A DNA stretch of 43,268 nt from contig BMAT01008375.1 of the NCBI GenBank assembly GCA_019649035.1, forward strand, positions 76,014 through 119,281. Direction: 5' to 3'. Made by a program: the position numbers and the translations under genes. Shown in pieces: positions 1 through 11,440 of the stretch. The first letter of the stretch is position 1; each line of letters opens with the position of its first letter. The DNA comes from Elysia marginata (Eukaryota > Mollusca > Gastropoda > Plakobranchidae). The notes beneath the pieces are model-generated. The model did no database searches. It saw only the letters and a program-made list of their open reading frames with translations, and was not told the DNA's origin.

Positions 1-40
<40 letters not shown>

Positions 41-41
41 A
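1..41. repeat. (ACT)n microsatellite
   Basis: A pure trinucleotide array, about 13 units, that runs off the left edge of the window, so its true length is unknown. Confidence 0.97.
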
Positions 42-44
42 CTG

Positions 45-93
45 CTACCGCTATACGTGCTGCCTCTACCGCCATACGTGCTGCCTCTACCAC
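45..93. repeat. 21-bp minisatellite, about 2.3 copies
   Basis: The unit CTACCGCTATACGTGCTGCCT at 45-65 repeats at 66-86 with one change, and a partial third copy starts at 87. It directly follows the (ACT)n array and keeps CTACC at its core, so it may have grown out of that array. Confidence 0.85.
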
Positions 94-1633
94 TGTTTTA
101 GCTCAATATCTGTACAAGTCTATGACTGCGTTGAGTTAAATTTAAGTTATGGATGGAATTTTCAAAAGTCTTGCTGATAATAGGAAAAATATACAAATAT
201 CGATAATACAATATTTCTAATGTAAAAGGTGGATAGATATCAAATTATTATATTATTTGAGATTCAACCATTTCGATTGTCATCATATAAAGAAAGTGTT
301 TCTAGTGTTTTCGTTTGTTTTTTTGAATGGATAAGGTGCTTCTCAGTGCAAAGGACAATTATGATATGTAAACCTTGAGTTCTCAATTTCAAAGGTGATC
401 TATAGTACAAAATAGTTTTGTCCATAATCTCTTGCAGTTTTAAACATATTAAATGACGCTGAAACAACTTATTGCGGTTGATACTAACTTAACGGGAAAG
501 TATGTTTTTTAAATGTAAGCAAAAACAACAACAACATGACAACAACAACAAATGCTACTACAACAATGGCAACGAAAACATTCGCTGACATCATGTTTTT
601 GTATTAATGTTGTCAGGGTTCTAGCCAACAGAAATATCCTTTTAAAGAACATTTTTAGTTTTTCTGCATATCAATTGAACTATTCTTAACGTAACAACAC
701 TTCAAAGACCAACAGAAAAAGAAACAGGAAAATGATTCTTTCCAAATTACAGATTTTTTCACCGACTAGCAAGTCTTCTAAATACTACTCTATGCCTACA
801 GGAATTAAAAATTTTCCGACCGCAAGCCATTATCTCAGAGACAATAAAGTTTTATCGCAAAAAAGTAGTAACGTTTAGATGAAACGAGACATCTTGAACT
901 TAAAGGTAAAGCAAGTATAAATTTTGTAACACACATTAGATTTGGCAATCCTCAACTAACAGTAAAAACGTTAACAACCCATGATCAAAAGAGCCAGACA
1001 CGTAAAGCATTGTCTTTTTTCTTGAGTATATACACTTAAACTGCATTTAAATTCTCATTTCTTGTAAGTCTCTTCAAATATTTAGGGTGTGCTTTGCTTC
1101 AAAGACTGTCTTATCGGGAAAGCTTAGTAAAAAAAAATTAAAAGGTCATTTTAGAATCCTCCAGCGATGGCAACAGATGGTATCCGATGTAATACGCGAC
1201 ATTTTTGAAGCTTCGTTTCAAAATGAATTATTAAACTAGACAACTTCATTTTAACGAGTACTTAGCTTTAGTCTGTATTTATTCCTTAAGTATTCCATTG
1301 TTCAAAATTGTCTCCTGAGAGATTTAGGATTAGCTGGTTAGAAAAATAAAAATAAAAATAGAGATAAAGAACAGTTAATGAAAAGGTTACCATTAAAGTA
1401 TATGAGAAGGGGTAGCATAGTATAATATTAGGTGTATTTCAAAGATTCATAGATAAAGACATAAATCAATAAATGATGGAATAATCCTTGATAGACAGGT
1501 ATCAGCCTAGTAAGTCATTAATTTATAGATAAATGTAATAGACCCGATGATAATTAGTTTAACAAGTAGTAAAATCAAAACAGAGTTTTAAAAAAATCAA
1601 AAGAAATGGGAGAGAGAACGCGAGAGACAGAGA
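94..1633. other. Intergenic, no feature recognised
   Basis: AT-rich sequence with no open frame above 67 codons that looks like protein. Short (CAA)n-like runs lie near 521-552. I see no RNA gene or transposon similarity. Confidence 0.6.
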
Positions 1634-1672
1634 GCGAGAGGCACAGATACCGAGATAGCGAGAGGCACAGAT

Positions 1673-1717
<45 letters not shown>
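1634..1717. repeat. 24-bp duplication grading into (GA)n
   Basis: A 24-bp unit starting GCGAGAGGCACAGATACC occurs at 1634-1657 and 1658-1681, then passes into a pure (GA)n run at 1676-1717. The minus-strand frame across it (about 98 codons) is only a translation of the repeat (Ser-Leu runs) and is not a gene. Confidence 0.93.
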
Positions 1718-1719
<2 letters not shown>

Positions 1720-3073
1720 ATTACGGAAAGGAAGAGAATGAGAAAGGTGAGGAAGGAAAAGGCAAATGATTGTATTGTTCTAAGGGGTGTCACAACGGTA
1801 AATAGTACCGCCATTTTGTTTATTGGATCATTTCTGTAATAAAAAAACCTGCCATGTTCTAGGCTTACCAACAGCTATATTCATCTGCATGTTTCGACTG
1901 AAATGATAATGGAATAAATCTTTGACTTTGAAGACCACAACATATTTTCATTTTTTTTGTGCTCAACGGGTTACAACAAGAAGATTTATAATTTATGATT
2001 TTAAAGTTTAAATAAACTATAAAAAAATCAAAGAAAAAAGACTTTCATAACACAACATAATGATGACCACCTAGGCTTCAATGTCGTTACGAGTAACTTC
2101 AGTTTTGTTTTTCTCATAGAGATCAATCAAAATATATGCTGAGATATTTTGTCAGGTATACCGATAAGAAAGAGAGGAGTGATAAGAATAAATGAACTCT
2201 ATCAACATGTTTTATAAATAATCATTTTACCTGCTAGTAGAAACGAACATTACTTAAAAACTTGCCTTGTCTCAGCCCATCCATCCAAACTGAACAGCCA
2301 CAAAATGCTGACACTCTTATTAACACCACCCCTCCCCCCACCCCGCAAAAAAAGGAAATGTTATCACGATTAACGGCTAATCTAATCATAAGCAAATCAG
2401 TGTTTTAAACGCAAGTACTTTAAGATATCTTAAGATAATTACTCTTTCTCTTTGCATCTTCGCTGTAATTATCTGACTCTATAAGAAAACATTTCGCAAC
2501 AGGTGAAATGACATTTATATCACCTCAAACTGTTTTCTACCCTTGCGGCTCTTCGTCTTTCAGTTTAAGATGTTAGATGATTTTTGTTATTTCCAAATCC
2601 AAAAATTATTTAAATACGCCTACACCAAATTCTCCTGAGATTCTTTTTTCATGGGCACTTTTTCCTTATGTTTCAACATTCTTACTCTTTCTCTATCATT
2701 TTTTCTCATTGTATTTTTCTTGTTGCTAAACTATCTCTTTAAGCACCTTTCTTCCTCAGTCTTTTTCCTTAGAGATTGTCAGTTAAACTTCACAGAAACA
2801 GTGAAACAACCTCTTGACAATCGTCTAGCCTGCACTTTATGTGTGGGATGAAACTCTCAAATGTGGTTCTTTTTCCAAAGCCAATGGGCAAAGCTTCGAG
2901 CAAGCTGCTGCTATTGCGTGTGGAAGACCGCACTGCAAAAAGTGAAATACGTTCACTTCAAACCTTTCAAGAACTTGAACAAATAATTTACGATGTTATT
3001 TCGAAAATGACTGATTTAAGCTTGGAAGCTCTGATTCTCTTCTTACGTCTAATTAACGTTTGCAATGACTTGA
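1718..3073. other. Intergenic, no feature recognised
   Basis: AT-rich, without a convincing exon. A C-rich patch lies at 2328-2346. The open frame at 2839-3195 runs into the (CTA)n array and has no recognisable domain. Confidence 0.55.
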
Positions 3074-3127
3074 GCAACAACAACAACAGCAACTGCTACT
3101 GCTGCTGCTGCTGCTACTACTACTATA

Positions 3128-3162
<35 letters not shown>

Positions 3163-3209
3163 AACCACCACCACCACTACTACTACTACTACTAATACTA
3201 CTACTACTT

Positions 3210-3285
<76 letters not shown>

Positions 3286-3286
3286 C
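3074..3286. repeat. (CAA)n-(CTG)n-(CTA)n-(CCA)n compound microsatellite
   Basis: A short CAA run (3074-3088) is followed by CTG units (3093-3117) and then about 170 bases of CTA/ACT units, interrupted by CCA blocks near 3152-3176. All frames through it on both strands give homopolymer peptides (Val, Ser, Tyr) and are not genes. Confidence 0.97.
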
Positions 3287-3485
3287 ATTACTGCGTGAAT
3301 TGAAGCAAGTATCGATCTTCAAGTCCGTTGACTATTGTGTTATGATTATTTTGTTCTTACTTTGCTATTAATGAAGTAACACAAGAGCTGGCATAAAACG
3401 TTACAAAAAGCACACGTACAAAAATCGACGACGGTATATTTTAAATATCTTTGATTGGAAACATTTTAGCCAAAACAACGAAGAA

Positions 3486-3486
<1 letters not shown>

Positions 3487-3533
<47 letters not shown>

Positions 3534-3590
3534 TTATGATAATAATAATAATAGTAATAATAATAGTAATAAATAAATAAATAAATAAAA
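3487..3590. repeat. (AAT)n then (AAAT)n microsatellite
   Basis: About 100 bases of AAT units with GAT and AGT interruptions, ending in five AAAT units near 3571-3589. Confidence 0.96.
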
Positions 3591-4775
3591 TTTATACTGC
3601 GCATTGCGCTCTAGCATACAAGTCTGTAGCTGAACCATTTCAAAAAGAATGCTCTATGCGCATAACATCTTTAGAAATGATATAAAAAAGTGCCGTAGAA
3701 GGAAAATTAATGTTCACATTCAATTGCCTTCACGCGTAAATTACACACAGGGCATCCACACAACATCACACGCCTAAATATGATGTAAATAGAGAAAAAA
3801 GAACGTTCAATCAGCAGTGGTACCTAATCGACACAGATTTAAAAATTCTGAAACAGGAAAATTTACCATTAGACTTCCAAACTTCACAAAACGTATTAAT
3901 GGCTAAAACTTCAAAAATTAATTCCTATGGTCTTAAATCTCTTATAATTGCGGTTTGTAGTTTTTTTGGCGTACACAACAGTATAATAACAATAACAATG
4001 ATAATAACAATAATAGCTTAAATTCTATGTGCTCAATGATTCGTGTAACTTTGAACTGTTTGTAGAACAAGTGAAAAGCGAGTAAAAAATTAACATAATC
4101 ATATTATTGTACATGTGCTTTTGTCTGTGATAACACGAGAATTTATTTTTGTTTTGTAATTTAGACAAAGGAATAGTAGTTAGCGTACTCTCATGCGTTT
4201 TCATTATGCATAGAATTATACTTGTATTTACGTGTATACTTTCCTTTCCTTTTAGCTATTACATAATCTCTTGCAAAGGCGAACAAGATCGTAATGTTTT
4301 CACGTCTTCTCTTTGTACGTAAGACAAACGTTTCTGCCAAACCATCTTTTGACTTTTTCCGGGCGTAACGAAGACGACAACTGATTATTGTAACCAATGA
4401 TAACTCTGAAGAAAACCGAGAAAATGCCCTATATGCATAGCAATTCGTATGGAAATTGGTGTTTTCAAGAAATTGGGATTCTTAGTCGAGGCATAATTAT
4501 TGTGAAAGTGCGAGTTTTCTGTAACTGACACATGACTGAGGACTCACAAACGTTGGGGTTGAAGGCCTGGACAACATTCTGTAACTCAAAATGAGATGGT
4601 AATAACAAAGGCCTTGATCACTATCGACTTTCCGACAGGACCAAAACAACAAGCAAGACGTGGGCACCCACGGCGAATTGTTATGGTTGTGAGGACTCCG
4701 AGCTGGAACGACGGGTGCGTTATGCTCATCAGCAAAATGAGATTATTTTGCCCGCCGTCCTAGCTGAGCGTTGTC
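3591..4775. other. Intergenic, no feature recognised
   Basis: No gene seen. A short imperfect ATA/ACA run lies at about 3980-4016. From 4550 to 4775 the base composition is more balanced than around it, but no frame there resembles a known protein. Confidence 0.55.
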
Positions 4776-4848
<73 letters not shown>

Positions 4849-4849
4849 C
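4776..4849. repeat. (GA)n microsatellite
   Basis: About 74 bases of GA units with isolated A insertions. The 95-codon plus-strand frame spanning it encodes Arg-Glu runs and is a repeat artefact. Confidence 0.96.
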
Positions 4850-6230
4850 AGTGTGAATCGCCGTGGATGTAACAGGCTATTAGAGGAACAGCTTTTTTAT
4901 CGGAAATATGCACCTTTGTACACTCTTTTCATTTTAAAATATAAGTATTTGCTATACCAGTCATGGTTTGACGTCGAAATGGGGACTAAAACAGTTGTAT
5001 AATTATTCCATAATGCGGCAGTCCTGTTTGTATGTCATGCACCTACATGTGGTGTCTTTGAAAACTCGTGTGCAAACAAAAGAAATAAAATTTGAAGGGA
5101 AGGCCGACATTAAATGAATCAAGCACCGAGCTAACAAATAACAAATTAGTACGGGAATTGGCCTTATACAAATTTCTTACCAAAGTTAAGGCAATGTTTT
5201 GTTTGCAATAATGACTGGGTAGCGTTAAGTCATGTAAGTGAATGGTAAGCAGGAAAATTACCACGCAGAAAAGACTCTTTAAGTTCTTACCATAAAAACG
5301 CTTTAGCCTTTATTTGGAATGTCTATCATTTTTTGTGCCCTCTATGTTCAAAAGCTCAGGTTATCTTTGATATGAATCCGCGTGAGATTTACAGCTCGTG
5401 TGCAGGATTTTTTATCATCCAGTGTTGACTAGCAGGCGATGTAATGATAAATGTTTGGCACGAACCATAAGAAAACTCAATTTTTTTTTCAGTTCAGTAA
5501 TAAACTGTACAACGAGATGGCAAAAAGGCACCTTCTTGAACAAACTTGCTCTAGTTCTCGAAATAAGCCCTCACCAGCGGTGTTTGACATACGAGTTAAA
5601 CTTTGCTCTATTTTAAGATATGCTGAGGAATTTGAAATAGTTTCACGTTCCACGCAACCATACCTGTTGGCCTACTTAAGTGAAAGCTAACCAAGAATTG
5701 AATAGACTAACGATGTTCCTAAGTAAAACATTCTTTCTTTAAACGTGTCCTGCTTTGATGTGAAGTCGACAACCCCTTAAACCACTCTGTTTCTGGCTTT
5801 CTTAAATCAGCTTCAAAAAGTTTGTAATTTCAATCAGATCTCTGCTGATATTGTTTTTGCTAGGAAAGCTACCGCAAAAAGATTAGGACTCAAATGTAAA
5901 TATACAATTATATCGGTACGCAAACAGAAGCAACTTCATAAATATACCCCCCATTAATTTAATCATGTCATGCATGTCATGCCTAACTTGAAAAGTTTGC
6001 CTTGAAATGAAATCAATATGAAATTGACTTCGCTGTTGGTTTGGATGTAGATTGAGTTCAAAGAGATTTTATGTCTATAAATGCATGTAATTAAGCGAGA
6101 ATATTGATTTGTTTACTTCACAACGTCATGCATTACATTCTACAAAATTACAAAAAAAAAATCTAACGCAAAGCAAAATAGTTTTCTTACATATGCAAAA
6201 AAGCAGTCAGTAAAAGCTTTTTAAATTTCT

Positions 6231-6233
<3 letters not shown>
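4850..6233. other. Intergenic, no feature recognised
   Basis: Two overlapping plus-strand frames of 72 and 79 codons lie at 5398-5690 but show no domain, signal or codon pattern that supports a gene. A doubled CATGTCATG sits near 5964-5981. Confidence 0.55.

Positions 6234-6275
<42 letters not shown>
6234..6275. repeat. (GA)n microsatellite
   Basis: A pure 42-base dinucleotide run. Confidence 0.97.
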
Positions 6276-6278
<3 letters not shown>

Positions 6279-6479
6279 TGTGTGAATGTGTTGGCAGGAA
6301 CGGATTGAGAGGTTTCTGATAACATGAAAAGCCTCGTGCTCCGTAAAGGAGATGAGTATAGGAATTTAAGGAAGAAAAACAAGCACCCACATAATGGTAT
6401 AGAGAAAAAAGAAGTAGGCCTAAAGAATAAGACAGGGATAGCAGTTAGAATATCAATGCAATAGGCATTTTAAGCGATT

Positions 6480-6753
6480 CGTAGAGTTTAGGAGATGGGG
6501 TAGGAAAATGAGAAAGGCAGAAGAGAGAGATGTAGACAAAGAGATAGTGAAACTGAGGAAAGGACAGACACTCTTAAGGGAGAGACAAAAAGACAGAGCG
6601 AGAATGAAATAAGGGAGAGTGACAAAAAGAGAGGGAAGAGAGAGAAAAGAGAGACGAAGAAGAAGAAGAAGAAGAAGAAGAAGAAGAAGAAGAAGAAGAA
6701 GAAGAAGAAGAAGAAGAAGAAGAATAAGAAGAAGAAGAAGAAGAAGAAGAAAG
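6480..6753. repeat. Purine-rich tract ending in (GAA)n
   Basis: The plus strand is strongly purine-biased over about 270 bases, first as degenerate GA-rich sequence and then as about 32 GAA units (6656-6753) with one TAA interruption. A tract this long could form triplex DNA, which is a general property of such repeats and not shown here. Confidence 0.92.
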
Positions 6754-8371
6754 TTGGCTGGTCTTACTTGCTAGAAACCTGTCTCTTCGTCAACATTGCC
6801 ACAGCATGTTCTACGTCGTGTAGCTAATTTACATAACAACTGTTGCACCTAGTTTTTTTTTTTTTTTGTTTCTTCGCTCTCGATTACTGTTTATGTAGTT
6901 AGTAACCGATAGATTTAAGGGTAACATACATCATCAGAAAACATTCTTAACCATTTTGGCTTTTGTTTGCGACTTATAAAAAGTTCCAAAGTATAGAATA
7001 ATAGATAACAGTTGTTCAATTTAGTTTTCAACGGGCATACAGGCTATCAATTTCCTATTCTTCCGCCAAAAATAAAATCTTTTGCGCTTTGTTTATCTAC
7101 GAACCTTTTGCTGAAATATACATTTTCAATTTTGTTCTATGTGAAATAATTCCTGTTTTTTAGTTGTGAAAACACGAACATATTTTAGTGATGATTCTCT
7201 ATTTTCAACAAAGTAAAAAAACAAGCAGTTTGCTACACATGCACAAAGTATACTGATGTGTGCGAAGGCGCCATTAAAGGTATGGATGCTAAACGGCTCT
7301 GTTCGTGTCTGCACTGATTTGCCTTGGCATGTTCGGGTACTGTATAGAAACAGATCTGGAGATTAACAGCCACACCTTCATTATTGGATAATGGAGCGGT
7401 ATAATTTACATGTATAATAAATGATCAGTCACTGTGCTTGCCTTGCCTTAGCATCATACTAGCTTCAGCTGAGCACCCATGGAAAAAGCGAACTAGTTCT
7501 CTAGCCTCAATACGTATATAAATACAAAAAGATATAGCATTGCCTGCAAAGCTAAAAAGGATAAAAACTGTCTGGGTGGAGTCAGGCACAACTTGAACAT
7601 AGGCTGAAGGTTTTCAGGCACGATAGGTTTACGCAGAATCAAGGTGGGATCAGTATTACTTCTCAGTTTCCTTTAGCCTTTGACATCAATAGTTTTCCAT
7701 CACCAAGAGGTCTCTGCTCATCTTGAGTTAAAATGTTAAGACCTTCAAAGATAGCATTTTAGGTCTCTTGTGCGTTACTAAAGGAAGAGAGTTTTCGCAT
7801 TGTAAAAATTTACTAAAGCTTATTCTAAATTGTACTCTTTACTTTGCTGCTATTTAGAAATACTTCTTTTTGTACCTTACATCCTGTATTGAGCTTTTTG
7901 CAAAATTTTATCTGTTAATTAAAAAAAAACCTCTCCCCTAGCTATAGCCCAGGCGTTCTCGGCACTTTACATAGATAAATATTACTGCCATACCTTGTAA
8001 TTACTGAGCTCAAACTGATGGGCTGAGGTCGAAACGACGGAATCAATATCACCCTTTAACCAAAGCCACAAATCCGAGGTCGCTTCAATGTTAAACACTT
8101 AGATTGTATGGTTATATTTCCGATCAATGATGGTAAAAATTACTAGTCAACAAACAGAATTGGTGTTGATAGAGTAAACAATTACACGAAATGTGGGAAT
8201 ACAAATTGCTTGGCTTTTCAGACTTCAGCTTTTGATCAAAACTGTTCCCAATGCTATTGCTTTTTAACATTTTTCTATACAAAGAATAGTGAGGCATGTC
8301 GTTATATATGATACAAACATTTTCATTTGAAATGTGTTTAAATATATTGCAAAAAGGTGCAGAAAACAAAG
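6754..8371. other. Intergenic, no feature recognised
   Basis: AT-rich with no frame above about 62 codons that looks real. A T16 run lies at 6853-6868. Confidence 0.55.
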
Positions 8372-8411
8372 AGTAGCAGCCAGAAAAAGAGAGAAAGACA
8401 GAGAAAGAGAG

Positions 8412-8442
<31 letters not shown>

Positions 8443-8446
8443 GAGG
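8372..8446. repeat. Degenerate (GA)n and (GACA)n array
   Basis: GA-rich sequence passes into GACA units at about 8411-8442. The 104-codon minus-strand frame over it is a repeat translation. Confidence 0.9.
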
Positions 8447-9780
8447 AGAATAGAAATATTCAACATTAATCAGATAAGTTAAAGGATGAAATCTAGAAAC
8501 AAGACTAAAAATCGATTTTGCAAGAAAGTTTTCCAGAAACATATTCCAACATATACTGTTTAACCCTCCGCAATACAATTATGTAGTAATACAGAGCTTT
8601 ACCTGTCGTTTGATACCGAATCACATGAAAGCCACAAGGATTGTTTAGTGCACTTTGAACTCACGATAGCTTACCCGACCAAAATTTCTGTCTTAAAGTA
8701 GAGCTTAACACAAAGTCCTTAACATTCTCTTGTTTTTTTGGTTTCATCGTTAGTTTTATCGTGTATTAATGAGTTGTCGGGCAGCTTTAAACTTGAAGGG
8801 GGCTAAAGAGAAATTGCAAAGTATTACAAAGTATTTAAAGTAAACTATAAAGATGGCATTAACTCGTCAAGCAAATAAGATTTATAAAAAAGTAAAGTAT
8901 TAGAGGCTAACCACAGACGCCAGAGATGAACCTCAAATCTTTTCATGCAATATTAAATCTTCAATTTTCAATTACATAAACAATACGACTAGGCCTACAT
9001 CCCTTTCCCCGTAAAATCACAATCGCGTGATTGAGTGAAATGAAGAGGTATGTTTTATAAATATCACTGTGCGCTGTAATTATACCAAAACATAGTTAAG
9101 AAAACTGAAGGTATAGTTGACTCATGAATCACAGGTGCTAATTTTATCCCCGAAGCTTCAGGGTCTATAAAAACAGGGGTTCAAAGATCAGCCTTATTTT
9201 TCCAACCTGTTCTCGTGAAAAGGTCGTGTTGTGATGCCGTGATTCCGAGCCTATGAGCCTATCTCGTTGGAGATGATTCATTGTCAGGATAATGACCTCC
9301 ACAATGCGTGAGTGTTCAGACATAATGCCAAAAGTCAAACAACGACAATACCAGTTTTATAGCATGAAGTATTTGCTTTGGCTGCAGCTCTGAGCGAAAC
9401 ATGTATGTTTGCCTTCAATCAGTTCTGCTGTTAACTGTTATTATGGTAAAATAATTCCAGCAATGTTTATAAAGCTACGAAAGTTTGAAGAGAAAAATTG
9501 CAGGTTACAAATTACCTCTTTTGAATGTAAAATAAGAGTAATTGGAATGTCGTCTTAAAGAAAGAGACGTTAAGTTTAGCTCTCAGTAAAAGAAAGATTA
9601 GGATTTCATAGAAGCAGGCAGTTGTTTTGGTATATAGAAATACCATTTAGCTACACTGCTGAAAAAGACTGAAATATAGATAAAAAGTAGATGGATAATT
9701 AGATAGATGTTTAGATAAAAATAGATCCAATAATATATAGCAAAACGACGAGTAGATGTATTAACTTGCAAATAAGAAGA
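8447..9780. other. Intergenic, no feature recognised
   Basis: No gene or RNA seen. Scattered GATA units begin near 9675 and lead into the retroelement nest. Confidence 0.55.
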
Positions 9781-9801
9781 TAGATATGCATCCTTTGTTT
9801 T

Positions 9802-9870
9802 GTCACGACACTGTGTTTCAGAACAATGTCATTTCCTCAGTTGGCTGTTTACTTTCTATTTCCCCGTCAG
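9802..9870 (+). repeat. Dispersed repeat flanking GATA arrays, copy A
   Basis: The stretch beginning GTCACGACACTGTGTTTCA (9802-9820) resembles 11368-11386 in the same orientation with two changes in 19 bases, and weaker similarity continues for about 50 bases. Both copies lie beside GATA-rich sequence. It is probably part of a mobile element, class unknown. Confidence 0.5.
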
Positions 9871-9917
9871 GCTCAACTAGCTAGTCGTTGGGTCGGTTCA
9901 CATTTTTTTTTATTAGT

Positions 9918-9985
9918 AAGCAAATATTTTTCCCATGCATGCTTGTCGATAGGATTTCCCTTCTTTTGTTTAGAATAGGCTTCTT
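9918..9985 (-). mobile_element. Penelope-like element, C-terminal scrap of the endonuclease ORF
   Basis: On the minus strand the peptide KQKKGNPIDKHAWEKYLL (9918-9971) matches my memory of the extreme C-terminus of metazoan Penelope-like RT-endonuclease proteins, where a pattern like NKRNE..SKCRH..KYLL follows the GIY-YIG domain. The DNA just upstream in that sense, around AAACAAAAGAAGGGAAAT, recurs beside the larger minus-strand element at 13795-13815. Only this tail remains, so the call rests on two short matches. It is separate from the plus-strand fragment 350 bases to the right. Confidence 0.5.
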
Positions 9986-9999
9986 TGCCAGTACAGGAA

Positions 10000-10023
10000 G
10001 ATAGATAAATAGATAGATAGATA
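10000..10023. repeat. (GATA)n microsatellite
   Basis: Six GATA units with one AAAT interruption, lying beside the inverted tail repeat. Confidence 0.95.
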
Positions 10024-10031
10024 ACTGTCTT

Positions 10032-10107
10032 AGTTACCTTAACTTTGTGCCTTGCCATGGATTATAAGTTTCGGGCATCTCTGTCCTCTTCAGATGGCTG
10101 ACTGATT
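10032..10107 (-). other. Penelope-type tail with hammerhead-ribozyme-like core, copy 1
   Basis: On the minus strand CTGAAGAG (10093-10086) is followed 13 bases later by GAAAC (10072-10068). This is the spacing and near-sequence of the hammerhead ribozyme core CTGATGAG, stem II, GAAAC. The intervening bases can form a short stem with a loop of about six. The whole 76 bases match 11043-11118 in inverted orientation with 9 mismatches. Hammerhead ribozymes are known from the repeats of Penelope-like elements. I could not place a cleavage site or stem I with confidence, and one core base differs from consensus, so this is probably a fossil. Confidence 0.42.
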
Positions 10108-10330
10108 TTTATCGCCTGGTTGAAAATTTCTTCGTTTTTCAAATTTGTGTTTATTCTTTTCATGATACATTTTGGTAGGTTTCTAATTACAGCAGGAGGG
10201 TGGTTGTTGCATTTGTGGATGTAACAATCCTGCATTCCTCATATACTGAAAGGCTCTGAAGAGAAGCGGATTCAACCAAACCTTTCAATTCAATTAAGAC
10301 AAAGACGAGAGTAACAAGAACAAAGAAGAC

Positions 10331-10950
10331 AGAAAGAAAAGAAGCAGAAAAAGACTCTCTTTCAATCCTCCATTCAGCGACAATGTGTCAACAAACATTG
10401 CAAAGATCTTCCTCTTCATGATTGACCGACATTTCCAAAAGGCAAACAGCCTTCACGAAATCTTCAATACAAACAGCATTAAAGTCAGCTACATTTGTAT
10501 GCCCTACGTTAATCAAACAATCTGGAACCACAACAAGAAATGATTACAACAAAACCGTAATGAAAAGGCACCGACAGAAACAAAGTGCAACTGCCGACAA
10601 AAAGAAAACTGCCCACTGAAAGGACATTGTCTCGCTAAATGCATTGTCTATAAGGCCACTATGACGGAGACAAAAACAAATAAACAAGAAACATGTGTAG
10701 GACTCACAGAAAACACCTTTAAAACTAGGTATAACCAACACAAGTGATTCTTCAAACTAGAGCATAAAAAAGCTTCTACCAGCCTTAGTGAACACATTTG
10801 GACTGCGAAAGAAAAAAAATAGAACACAAAAGAGAATGGCAAATACTAAAAATAACTAGACCCTACATGCCAGGGAAAAAGACTTGTCCGTTGTGCTTAG
10901 CAGAAAAACTTGCGACACGGAAAAAGAGGTACTTAAAATATGCGTAAAGA
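10331..10950 (+). mobile_element. Penelope-like element fragment: linker plus GIY-YIG endonuclease
   Basis: Plus-strand reading gives, in order, a basic stretch followed by LSFNPPFSDNVSTNIAKIF, then LHEIFNTNSIKVSYICMP, then a cysteine cluster CNCRQKENCPLKGHC (about 10589-10633), then ETCVGLTENTFKTRYNQHK and LSEHIW, then CPLCLAEK (to 10911). This order is typical of the C-terminal half of Penelope-like RT proteins, whose GIY-YIG nuclease nicks DNA to prime reverse transcription. The cysteine cluster matches the zinc-binding motif reported in that endonuclease. The reverse transcriptase part is missing upstream and the frame is broken several times, so it is dead. The hammerhead-like tail and a (GATA)n array follow downstream, as expected for its 3' side. 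The match is from memory of the family but is distinctive. Confidence 0.8.
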
Positions 10951-11042
10951 GATTTTTCACATTGTGCTCATATCCGAAATTCTGATTAGATAATGTATCT
11001 CAGTCGGTCATGCTGGTAAACACAGACCAGCCAGCCAACAAA

Positions 11043-11118
11043 GATCAGTCAGCCATCTGATGAGGACAGATCTGCCCAAAACTTATAAACCATGACAAGG
11101 CACACAGTTTAGGTAACT
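11043..11118 (+). other. Penelope-type tail with hammerhead-ribozyme-like core, copy 2
   Basis: CTGATGAG (11057-11064) agrees fully with the first conserved half of the hammerhead core. The second half, at 11078-11082, differs from GAAAC at its first base. The stretch lies about 90 bases beyond the GIY-YIG remnant on the same strand, the right place for a Penelope 3' repeat. It is 67/76 identical to the inverted copy at 10032-10107. The two copies depart from the core at different positions, so their ancestor could have had an intact core. Confidence 0.45.
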
Positions 11119-11190
11119 TTGATAATTATTACGCTGCTGAAGTAGAGCACTCTACGGATTATGTTTTTTTTACCCTAAAATCAATAATTT

Positions 11191-11322
11191 ATAGATAGAT
11201 AGATAGATAAAAAGATAGATTGATAGATAGATAGATAGNNNNNNNNNNNNNNNNNNNNNNNNNNNNNNNNNNNNNNNNNNNNNNNNNNGATAGATAGGTA
11301 GATAGATAGATACATACATAGG
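11191..11322. repeat. (GATA)n array containing a 50-base assembly gap
   Basis: GATA units at 11191-11238 and 11289-11322 flank 50 unknown bases (11239-11288). The true array length is not known. Confidence 0.96.
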
Positions 11323-11367
11323 TTTATACATAGGCCTACTAAGCAACCTAAATCCTATCTATTTTCG

Positions 11368-11440
11368 GTCGTGACACTGTGTTTCATGGCCATCTCATGG
11401 GTCAGTAGTTATTCAGACAACTGATTTATTTCCGTGCCCC
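11368..11440 (+). repeat. Dispersed repeat flanking GATA arrays, copy B
   Basis: Begins GTCGTGACACTGTGTTTCA and aligns with 9802-9870 in direct orientation. A shorter echo, ACACAGTGTTTCGTGG, lies beside the TCTA array at about 40459. The association of this motif with GATA/TATC arrays suggests one element family carries both. Confidence 0.5.

Noticed and set aside
3049-3322. Long valine, serine and tyrosine frames on both strands
   Set aside because: Translations of the (CTA)n/(CTG)n array; no non-repeat protein sequence.
1-3590. CRISPR-like or other regular spacer arrays among the repeats
   Set aside because: All regular repeats here are simple microsatellites or short minisatellites without unique spacers.
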